Source of the DNA: Tolypothrix sp. PCC 7712
Lineage (GTDB): Bacteria; Cyanobacteriota; Cyanobacteriia; Cyanobacteriales; Nostocaceae
NCBI RefSeq assembly: GCF_025860405.1
Contig: NZ_CP063795.1
Coordinates: 1-39,072 of the forward strand
DNA length: 39,072 bases
Reading direction: 5' to 3'
The number at the start of each line of letters is the position of its first letter. Within the stretch, counting starts at the first letter, position 1. Position numbers and translations under genes: made by a program. Of this stretch, positions 25,711-34,400 are shown piece after piece. A model generated the notes under the pieces. That model saw only the letters and a list, made by a program, of their open reading frames with translations. It searched no databases and was not told the origin of the DNA.

Positions 25711-26139
25711 ATGCAACCAGACCCCCGCACCAACCTTAGTAATCAACTAGCAGACACACTAAACAATCGGATAGTAGAGCCAGATACAAAGCGAGAAATA
25801 ACCATCACCTTTAGGGTAAGCACTACCGAGAAAGCCAGGCTAGAGCAACGGTGCAGTGGAGTGGTGCAAAGTGATTATATAAGAGCAAGGTTATTTGATT
25901 ATGCCCTGCCACAACCCAAGCTGACTATCCCCGAAGTTAATCGCCAAGCCATCTACGAACTAAAAAAGATTGGTAATAACCTCAACCAACAAACCAGAGC
26001 CATCAACGAAGCCGTAAAAATTGGTAGCCAACCTCTAACCAGCGATGTGCAAGAATACCTGCAAACAATCAAAGAACTAACAGCCCTATTAGAACAAACT
26101 CACGCCAGCTTATCTCAGCCCATCTCAGACGAGGACTAA
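25711..26139 (+). CDS. mobC: MobC-like relaxosome accessory protein
   Basis: A 142-residue protein. Residues 28-68 fit a ribbon-helix-helix (ITITFRVSTTEKARLEQRC, then a helix with SDYIRARLF). Residues about 80-105 hold the MobC hallmark with INRQA-type and ELKKIGNNLNQQTRAIN segments. MobC proteins bind oriT and help the relaxase melt the nick region. The gene ends 4 bp before the relaxase start, an operon arrangement typical of MobC/relaxase pairs. It appears intact, although its partner is interrupted by an insertion sequence. Confidence 0.88.
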   Translation: MQPDPRTNLSNQLADTLNNRIVEPDTKREITITFRVSTTEKARLEQRCSGVVQSDYIRARLFDYALPQPKLTIPEVNRQAIYELKKIGNNLNQQTRAINEAVKIGSQPLTSDVQEYLQTIKELTALLEQTHASLSQPISDED

Positions 26140-26578
26140 CGAAATGATTACCAAAGTTCAAGCTAATAAATCATTTCGCGGTACTACTAAATACGTACTA
26201 GAGAAAGAGCAAGCCCAGATTATTGGCGGCAATATGTACGGCTCTACTACCGATAAACTGGTTGAACAGTTCACTTTATCAGCTCACCTTAACCCCCAAC
26301 TAAAAGACCCCTGCTACCATCTAATGCTGTCAGTGCCAAAAACTGACAGAAGCCTAAATGATGACGAATTAGCTAATCTCTCTCAACGCCATCTCGCTAA
26401 CGTCATTGTCCTATCCCGTCTTAAAGGAGAAGAAGCCCAAGTAAAACAACCAGATAAAAGAATATCTGACACCAAACTAAACCAGCTAGTTGATGAATTT
26501 ATAGAAACCGAACTACCAGCTTATGACTTCTTCATAGCCCGACATTCTGACAAAAAACACGACCACACCCATATCGTT

Positions 26579-27676
26579 AGAACTCTTGCAAAAGTCTTTT
26601 GTGGTATAATTAAGGGTTTGACAATTTGCAATTAGGAAACTTACTTAGCAGTGAAAATAGAGAAAGCTAAACAGCTTACTGCGAGAAAATTTAAGCGCAT
26701 GAGTGGAGTAAGCCGTCAAACCTTTAATTATATGGTTGATGTAGTTAAAGCTGATGAAAAAAAGAAAAAAAAGCCAGGTCGCCGTCCTAAACTAATTATT
26801 GAAGACCAAGTTTTAATGGTGATACAATATTGGAGAGAATACCGCACTTATTATCATATTGGGTTAGATTGGGGGCTGTCAGAATCCGCAGTATGTCGAA
26901 CAGTATATAAAATTGAGAACATTTTAATTAGTTCAAGAAAGTTTAGTTTACCAGGAAAGAAAGAACTCTTAAAGATGCCATCACAAGAAAATTTAGTTGT
27001 GATGGATGTGACTGAAAGCCCAATTGAAAGACCCAAGAAAAGTCAAAAGAAATTTTTTAGCGGTAAAGCTGGAGAACATACTTTAAAAACCCAGTTAGTG
27101 ATTCACCAAAAAACTAGCCAAATTATCTGTTTAGGGCATGGTAAAGGAAGAATCCATGATTTTCGACTATTTAAAACCAGTGGTGTCAAGTTTAGTGAAT
27201 TACTAAAAGTAATAGCGGATAAAGGCTATCAAGGGATTACCAAAATTCATAAATTAAGTGAAACACCGATTAAGAAACCAAAAGGAAAAAAGTTAGCTAA
27301 AGAACAAAAGGAATATAACCGAGAACTGAATCGATTAAGAATCGTTGTCGAACACGTTAATCGTCGTCTAAAGATTTTCAATATTTTATCTAACCAATAT
27401 CGTAATCGTCATCGCAGATTTGGTTTAAGGTCTAATTTGATTGCCGGAATCTACAATTATGAATTAGCTTTAAAAGCTTAAAGTAAAACAAAATTAATCA
27501 CGATAATTCAGTGATTAACTAATTGCTGAATCAATTAGCCATATCAAATTTTTGATTTAGCATTCTTGAGTATCAGTTAATATGAAAAATTTGGTATTCT
27601 CTGGCTATTTAAACTTACTCTAGCAGAGAAATAGATAACCCTTTATTTTATCAAAAAATATTTATGCAAGAGTTCT
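26579..27676 (+). mobile_element. IS5-family, IS702-like insertion sequence
   Basis: A 1098-bp element with 12-bp perfect terminal inverted repeats (AGAACTCTTGCA at the left, complement at the right). It is flanked by GTT on both sides (26576-26578 and 27677-27679), a 3-bp target duplication. It carries one transposase gene in the plus orientation. The perfect ends and exact restoration of the host frame indicate a recent insertion. From memory, IS702 of Calothrix is of this size and type; only a database comparison could confirm the name. Confidence 0.95.
26651..27481 (+). CDS. IS5-family DDE transposase
   Basis: A 276-residue transposase starting at a GTG (MKIEKAKQL), with an AGGAAAC stretch about 12 nt upstream. 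The N-terminal part is basic with a helix-turn-helix-like segment (SESAVCRTVYKI, about residues 77-88). The DDE residues are visible: Asp119 (VVMDVTESPI), Asp190 (VIADKGYQG) and Glu234 (IVVEHVNRRLK). The frame is intact, so the element is probably active. A hairpin-forming segment lies between the stop and the right end. Confidence 0.95.
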   Translation: MKIEKAKQLTARKFKRMSGVSRQTFNYMVDVVKADEKKKKKPGRRPKLIIEDQVLMVIQYWREYRTYYHIGLDWGLSESAVCRTVYKIENILISSRKFSLPGKKELLKMPSQENLVVMDVTESPIERPKKSQKKFFSGKAGEHTLKTQLVIHQKTSQIICLGHGKGRIHDFRLFKTSGVKFSELLKVIADKGYQGITKIHKLSETPIKKPKGKKLAKEQKEYNRELNRLRIVVEHVNRRLKIFNILSNQYRNRHRRFGLRSNLIAGIYNYELALKA

Positions 27677-28900
27677 GTTGCATCCAGAGTCAATAACCTA
27701 GATGGTAAATCAATCCGCACCTGGAACAATTACGCCTACTCAGAACACTCAGCCCGACTATTAGAGCGAGAATATAACCTCACACCCGTGCAGAGTAGCT
27801 GGGAGAGTAAACGTAAAGCCATGACTCGCAATCAACTAGAACGAGTCGAGCGCGATGGACTTCCAGGCGAAGAAATAATGCGAAGGGCGATTGAACTTGT
27901 GGCAGTTAATAAACCCACAATGCCAGAATTTATTCAGCGATTATGGTCAGAACATCAAGTCAAAGCTGTCGTTAGCTATTACAGCCACGGTAGAGTCAGA
28001 GGCATTACATTTGGCATTGATATCGGCTCAGTTAATGACGATGGCTCCCCTCGACTACTCTGGAAACAGGGAGGTAATCTCAATAAATACAAATGCTCAT
28101 TTACCAAACTTCAGTTAGAATTAGGCGTAAGCTATAAGCCAGAAAGGGATAATGCAGAAATTAAACGCCTAAATACTTGGTTAGAATCAGCCCCAATTAC
28201 TAAAAATAATCAGCTAGTAATAGAACAGTCATTATCTCCTAAAGCTATAGATAATCCCAAAGTAAATGCCAAAGAATCTTCAGCTATAGCTGAAACTAAA
28301 ACTCCTATAACCCAGGCTCAATCTTTAGAACTATATAGATATTACAGTGTAAAACTAGAAAATGAATTAGTCACAGACCGAGATAAAAAAGTGGCTCTAA
28401 GAGCGCTACAAGATGGAAAAACCGCTCCAGAAGTTGAAGAAATATTAAAAGCTAGCCCTGCCCTATGGAGCCAAGAAGAAGCAAGAGCATTAGTATTAAT
28501 TGCTGAATCCCAGTTCGTTAAACAGCAACGAGAGATTGAAGCACAACGACCACAACAACAGCAGTTAAGGAAAGAATTATTAGCTATAGCTGTCCCTGTT
28601 GGTGTTGAGCTAATCAATCATTTACTTAAAGGCACTGGTAAAGATAGTCTGAAATTTAAACACTCGACTCTGTCAAAACAGGGTCGAGAATTAGTGTTTA
28701 CTCATGATGAACGTGGTGAGGTTTTTCGTGTCAACGTCAATCGTAACCAGCAAGGTGAGCTAGAGTATTCCCTAGTGAATATAGGTGAAGTCAAGGAGTC
28801 AGATATTGAGACTTGGCAGAAAGCCAAGCAGGTATTGCTTGAATATATAGAACAAGAACGACAGCAGCAGAGAACCCAGAATAGAGGATTATCCCGATGA

Positions 28901-29467
28901 AGAAAGCTGGGGGAGCGGGGGAGGCTGGGGTAGCTGGGGGAGAAAAGAAATAAAAAAGTGACAGCACAAAAGAAACCCAAATAAATGATTATTCCTGTAA
29001 GGAAAACTCTCTTAATTCTTGAACTAAGATAATCATGAAAAAAATAATAGGAAAAATAACTCTAAACTTCTAAAATTTTAAACTGCTTCTCCCCCCCCCA
29101 GCACCCCAGCACCCCCTGCTCTCCCTCGGGGCGCAACTCTTAACCGCTTCGCTCTTCTAGGCGGTGTCTGCCACTGCCACAAATCAACTCGTTGAGCTAC
29201 CCAGATGGTTGCAGGCAGCGGCAGACACTCCGCTGTCGCCGCCTAGAAGTTAAGAGTTGCTTGAATTATCGTAGTGCAGATTTATATAAGCAGTTGCATC
29301 TAAACTATTATTTAAAGCTAGTTTTCTATCTACCTATAACTGTTACAATTGTCTAGTTGAAAATTCTTCAGAAAAGTTCCTAATTTCCGGTCGAATTGAC
29401 TCTAAATTTAGACTAGAGGTATTTGAAAAATTCCCAGGTATTTCAGCTAGATATAAAGATTGAAAAT
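28901..29467. other. Intergenic region with G-tracts, a C-run and a large palindrome
   Basis: No gene is called in this stretch of about 570 bp. It starts with four G-tracts at 28909-28940 (a G-quadruplex-type pattern on the plus strand). A nine-C run is at 29091-29099 in a C-rich segment roughly complementary to the G-tracts. An interrupted palindrome follows at 29133-29260. It should also carry the promoter of the gene at 29468. Confidence 0.55.
29133..29260. repeat. Large interrupted palindrome
   Basis: Outer arms GCAACTCTTAAC and complement pair perfectly over 12 bp. Further inside, CTTCTAGGCGG pairs with CCGCCTAGAAG, and GTGTCTGCCACTGCC with its near-complement (one mismatch in 15), with short unpaired bulges. 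The whole is about 128 bp. It could be a palindromic MITE-like element or a structural DNA site. Confidence 0.7.
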
Positions 29468-30160
29468 ATGACTATTACTACCGATACTCAACAGTTATTA
29501 TCAAATAATCCAAATAATTTCCAACCTACAGAGTCTCTACAATATCGAGCAATCGGTCGGATTTGGGGACGGTATATTCCCCAGACTGAGCAGATTCATC
29601 AAGGGCAACTAATAACATCAGATGATGTAATAATCAATGTCAATCTCATGAATAAAGTTTCTAAGATAGTTGAGAATAAACTCGACTTATCGCAAGAATA
29701 TTTGTGGACTGTTTACCCGAAAACACCATCAAAAGATTTGGGAATAGGGCTGTATCTAAGTTTAATAGGCGTAAAAGCACCAAGAGAATATACGGAAGTA
29801 ATCAAAAGTGAATTGCAGTCTCAAGCTGATAACTTTTCCATACAAGGAGAAGTCCTATATCAGAATTTTGACTCAGGAATAGTGACAGTAAAAATCCAGC
29901 AGACACCCCGGAATCAAAACGATAAACCTAAAGAGTTTAGGTTAAGACTATTAGGATTTTTACCCCCCAAATCGGCTAGACATTTCTGGAATCTTCATGT
30001 GCGGCGTATAGGGACTGACTTAGTAATTCAATCAGGACAGTGTATTAAATTTCTGCGTCAACAGCAATCAAAAACTAAAAAATTATTAACTATTCCATCA
30101 GAAAATTCCCACGACTTAGCTTCTGCTAATGCCCGGAAACAGTCAACAGAACAACCTTAA
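29468..30160 (+). CDS. Conserved-looking cyanobacterial protein, unknown function
   Basis: A 230-residue protein from the ATG at 29468 (MTITTDTQQLL); a TTG at 29423 with AGAGG just upstream could add 15 residues. The core alternates strands and helices (SLQYRAIGRIWGRYIP, then YLWTVYPKTP and FRLRLLGFLPP), with basic residues near the C-terminus (HVRRIG, QQQSKTKK). The pattern is familiar from uncharacterised cyanobacterial proteins, but no function is known to me. The next gene lies 63 bp on and may be in the same transcript. Confidence 0.75.
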   Translation: MTITTDTQQLLSNNPNNFQPTESLQYRAIGRIWGRYIPQTEQIHQGQLITSDDVIINVNLMNKVSKIVENKLDLSQEYLWTVYPKTPSKDLGIGLYLSLIGVKAPREYTEVIKSELQSQADNFSIQGEVLYQNFDSGIVTVKIQQTPRNQNDKPKEFRLRLLGFLPPKSARHFWNLHVRRIGTDLVIQSGQCIKFLRQQQSKTKKLLTIPSENSHDLASANARKQSTEQP

Positions 30161-30223
30161 TCATTACTGTGTTTGCCTTTATCGACCCTATGCCAAAAAG
30201 TGTTGAGCCGTAAATAATTAGTT

Positions 30224-30892
30224 ATGCCCAAACGTAAATCCCAGAAAACTAACAACCAATCATCACCAGAAATAGTTACGCCTCAAAAACCAGCTATTTT
30301 ACGTATTGTCAAGCAAAATACTACTGATACCTCAGCTAATAGCTCTACACAACCTGAGTTATCAACTGCTGTAGCCAGAGAAAAACATCCAATTGAGCAT
30401 GAGTTACAAGTAAATAATGACCAGAACCTCTGTACTGAAGTCTCAGAAAAACACAGTAGCTCTGCCGTTGCTTCTGATGCTGTGCCTCAAACAATAATCT
30501 CTGATAATGAACAGTCTGACTTACCTCTAACAGTAGAGACAGTACCTGTATGTGAAGAATCAACGGCAACAAAGCTGAGTACATCTGATGCTTTAGCCGA
30601 GCCAGAACTAGATACAGAACTGACTAAATCAGGTAAAGAATTATCATATAAAAAATTAGAGACAGCCACTAATAGCCAAGGACAGACTTTTACTGTAGAT
30701 GAAAAAATAGAAGTTATTACTTGTAATTTTGGCACTCAACAGGCTGTTATTACGTTCTTGTATTCAGCACCAGATGGCAGTATTTGGGCTACTTACTATC
30801 CTTTAACTGAAGAACAGAAACAGCAATGGCTGCGGGGTTGCTGCCGGATTGAATATTTGAAAAAGCTTTCTTCTAACGTAAGCAATAGTTAA
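30224..30892 (+). CDS. Protein with disordered N-terminus and small C-terminal domain, unknown
   Basis: A 222-residue protein. Residues 1-145 are low-complexity (Ser, Thr, Glu, Gln, Pro) and probably disordered, with a basic start (MPKRKSQKTN). Residues about 148-212 form a compact domain (QTFTVDEKIEVITCNFG, ITFLYSAPDGSIWATYYPLT, then QQWLRGCCRIEYL) with beta strands. No motif is recognised. It may act with the gene at 29468. Confidence 0.72.
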   Translation: MPKRKSQKTNNQSSPEIVTPQKPAILRIVKQNTTDTSANSSTQPELSTAVAREKHPIEHELQVNNDQNLCTEVSEKHSSSAVASDAVPQTIISDNEQSDLPLTVETVPVCEESTATKLSTSDALAEPELDTELTKSGKELSYKKLETATNSQGQTFTVDEKIEVITCNFGTQQAVITFLYSAPDGSIWATYYPLTEEQKQQWLRGCCRIEYLKKLSSNVSNS

Positions 30893-31048
30893 CGTTCGCA
30901 CTTTTGTATGAATGAAGTGGGAAGAGTTTGAGGCTCTGATTCCACTTTTAAGCCCATACGTAGAATAGATGGCTCAAAGTATAACCCACCATTAATACCT
31001 CATTTGGAGGATAATTTAGATGGTGCGTTAATTAAATGTAACGCACCC

Positions 31049-31158
31049 TACTGGACTGACACACCTAAAATGTTGCAATAGAAAAAGTTCGTAGTAGCGC
31101 TTTAGCGCCCTCTTCAACTATAAATCTAATGCACTATTTTAGCCTTGCCACGCCACTA
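31049..31158. repeat. MITE-like unit 1
   Basis: A 110-bp unit with imperfect terminal inverted repeats of about 34 bp (left TACTGGACTGACACACCTAA, right ending TGCCACGCCACTA) and TA at both ends. It has no coding capacity. It shares its right-hand TA with unit 2. Confidence 0.65.
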
Positions 31159-31268
31159 CTGGACTGACATAGCTAATTTAGTGCAATAGCAAAAATCGAT
31201 TTTATCTGCTTTTATTGGCGGTTCATTCATCCAATCTAATGCCTCATTTTAGTCGTGTCAGTCCACTA
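31157..31268. repeat. MITE-like unit 2
   Basis: A 112-bp unit with better terminal inverted repeats (TACTGGACTGACA at the left; TGTCAGTCCACTA at the right). It has TA at both ends and shares the left TA with unit 1. TA termini suggest mobilization by an IS630/Tc1-type transposase acting in trans. Confidence 0.7.
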
Positions 31269-31410
31269 TAAGATAGGCGATCGCACTCTTGAGAACAAAC
31301 ATCGCTCTCTTATCAATCATCATCCATGAGCGATCGCACTTTTAAGATAGTCGTTATGAGAGCAGCGAGCGCATTTGGACAAACAGATACCGCTCCCTTA
31401 TCAACTGTCA

Positions 31411-34400
31411 TCAATCAGCCATCGGAAATCCCAATGGGTATTCCCATTCCTCGAGTGTAGTCAAATAATTCACAAGATTTTCATATCTGTTTTGCAGAGC
31501 AAAACTACGGCTGATATATAATGAAATCCCAGGTTGCAATCCCCCAGGTGGCAGATGATAAATCTGAGTAGATATAGAGCCCCAGTTTGTGAGCAGAGGT
31601 CTAAAGTTTAGCCAATCATAAGAGTCAACTTGTCTTCGCAACAGAGCATTAACAGCAAACGCCACCCCATCAAATCTTGCTGCTTCAGCACTAAGAAAGA
31701 TTAAGATCTGTAGTGGACCTTCTTCTAATCGGTTTCTAGGGTTATTAATCCAGTCCCTTACTCGAAACATAGCGTTTCGGATTGACTCAAAACTGATATT
31801 TATGGAATTGTTACCATAATTGATTAGGTTAGCAGGTATGTCACGCCAATTATTCTCAGTCCATGGATTATCTGCTAGGGAAAATGCTGTTATATAAAAG
31901 TTCCCTGGATTAACCCTAATCCATGGGCTTTGAGCACCATTTATATTGAGTCGCACAGCCATCATATTTCCTGTTCGAGCATTATTTCTAATCTCAACAA
32001 TCCACTGAAGATAAGAATCATATGTGAATTGACTCCCATTTTGCAGTAAAATCTCAAAATCCCCTAATCCTTCATTGTTTTGTCTGTTACTTTCAGTCCT
32101 AAGGTACAGTTGAATTGCGTCATCCGCCTGCTGTGGTTGCGGTGTTGGTAGAGGGGTAGTCGATATAGTTTGTGCAGTATTAGTCAGACCAGTTGCTATT
32201 TCTGAAACTTGATTACTTGGTTCTGATCTTGTCGGGGTTGAAGCTACTGATGATAGTAAAGTTACAGTGACTGCCGCTGTTCCTATAGCAGCGGCTAGGA
32301 AGAATATTCCGAAGGGGGTTAGTGATAGTGTGGCTCCCGCAATTGAGAACGTTACTGAGATATCTAAAGCTACTGTTGCCTCAGTAACTCCACCAGATAC
32401 AATTGCTGTGGTTGCCGCTACTCCAATCCACCCTTGATTGTCGTCAGACAAACCCCGTTTCTGAAGCTGATTTGTCATACTGAGGGCATTCGTTATCGTA
32501 TCATAAGGATCTTTAGACGGAACTGTATTGCATTCACAATGGAAACCGACCCCCTCAGGCGCTGACATCGTCATCGTCCAATTTCCGGGCTTGGGGTCTT
32601 TGATAATAAGAAATCGAACTGAATCCCCGGACATCTTCACAAGTTGATTTTCTTCTTGAATATCGCGATCGTATTTGTTTCCATCAGGATCTTGAATTTC
32701 CAGCTTTGCACCAGTTGGGAAATCTACCGTATCATCATCTTTAGTGAGGACAGCATAAAAATATGGCGCACCTGCTTCTATGTTCATCGTATGGGTATGG
32801 TTCAAATACCCTTGATGGTTATTGTTGGAGCGATTACACATACAATAACAGTATGAATTTGCACCACGCACTTCAATCCAAGGGCTACCATTTGTCTCCT
32901 CATTAAGGAGACTATACAACAATTGATTGTTGTTGTTTTGGTAGAAGCAGTAAAGCTTGTTGTTAAATACAACTACTGCTGGTGATTCAGATATATCAAC
33001 ATTTGATACCTTTTGGTCTTGTAACCATGTACTTCCATCAAAGATGGTGTACCACAATTCTCTATTATCTCCCATTCCCTGATGAAAGCAGTACATCTTG
33101 TCTTTAAATACTGCCACAGATGGGGACTTTGATAGCCCAATATTTGGTATTTGTGTATCCACAATCTCCCATGTCCAGCCATCTTTAGTATAGGAATACC
33201 ACAACTCTCCATTATTGTTGCTACCTTGATGGAAGCAATAAAGTTGGTTGTTAAATACAACCACTGCTGGTGATTGATCGCTGCCTATAGGAAAGCGCTG
33301 ACCGTCCTTACTTGGATAGCCAACAAATGTACCCGGTCCTGAGAGAGTTGCTGATGAAAATGTAGTGCCATCAAATGTGATGTACCTCAAGGAACCCCCA
33401 TTTCCCGCTAATTGATAAAAGCAGTAAATCTTGTTTTGAAACACTGTCACGGATGGAGACTTTGATAGCCCAACATTTGGCACTTTAGTGTCAATCTCCC
33501 ATGTCACGCCATCCTTAGTATAGGAATACCACAATTCTCCATTATTGTTGCTACCTTGATGGAAGCAGTAAAGTTGGTTGTTAAATACAAGCACTGCTGG
33601 TGATTCAGATATGCCAACATTAGATACTTTTTGATCTTGTAACCATTTACTTCCATCAAAGGTGCTGTACCACAATTCTCCATTATCTCCCTGTCCCTGG
33701 TGTAAGCAGTAAATCTTGTTTTGAAACACTGCCACAGATGGTGACTTTGATAGCCCAAGATTTGACACTTCATGTGCTGTAATCGAGTTAAAAATAAACC
33801 GAGACCACCACAATTCTCCATTATTCTTGCTGCCTTGGTGAAAGCAATAAAGTTGGTTATTAAATACTGCTAGTGAGGGCGATCCAGATATACCTACATT
33901 AGGTATTAGTTTGTCATTTTCCCAGTTGCTTCCATCAAAAGTGGTATACCATAGTTCTTGATTGCTGCGAGATCCTTCATGGAAGCAATAAATCTTATTA
34001 TTAAAAACTGCCACAGCAGGGGAACCTGATATACCTACATTTGGTACTTTCTGATCATTTTCCCAGTTGCTTCCATCAAAAGTGGTATACCATAGTTCTT
34101 GATTGCTGCGAGATCCTTCATGGAAGCAATAAATCTTATTATTAAAAACTGCCACAGCAGGGGAACCTGATATACCTACATTTGGTACTTTCTGATCATT
34201 TTCCCAGTTGCTTCCATCAAAAGTGGTATACCATAGTTCTTGATTGCTGCGAGATCCTTCATGGAAGCAATAAATCTTATTATTAAAAACTGCCACAGCA
34301 GGGGAACCTGATATACCTACATTTGGTACTTTTTTGTCTTCAGACCATTTTTTAGCCCTCCACGGCTCTCCGTGATGATCGTAAGTCGTGTACCACAATT

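Larger units (their letters stand above)
26144..28900 (+). pseudogene. MOB-P-type relaxase, interrupted by an insertion sequence
   Basis: The relaxase is split by the IS at 26579-27676. Joining 26144-26578 to 27680-28900 restores one frame of 551 codons with no loss or frameshift, reading HTHIVASRVNN at the junction. The N-terminal part has the candidate nicking Tyr17 (KYVLEKE), GGNMYG near residue 28, and the metal-binding histidines of HSDKKHDHTH (His134, 139, 141, 143). The C-terminal half is helical and charged. A relaxase nicks oriT and leads the single strand during transfer. In its present form only a 163-residue fragment ending in IS sequence (26144-26635) and a GTG-started 370-residue C-terminal fragment (27788-28900) could be made, so self-mobilization is probably lost unless the IS excises. 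Confidence 0.92.
30893..31410. other. Intergenic region with repeat elements and HIP1 sites
   Basis: About 520 bp without a gene. It holds a hairpin at 31022-31047 (GGTGCGTTA/TAACGCACC), two MITE-like units (31049-31268) and two HIP1 octamers near 31277 and 31331. It lies between the 30224 gene and the convergent toxin gene. No obvious T-tracted terminator was seen. Confidence 0.6.

Noticed and set aside
29175..29215. tRNA-like string in the palindrome centre
   Set aside because: Some words resemble a tRNA D-arm, but no cloverleaf, anticodon stem or T-arm can be formed.
33915..34337. CRISPR or minisatellite
   Set aside because: The 141-bp repeats are in frame, code for propeller units of the toxin and have no unique spacers.
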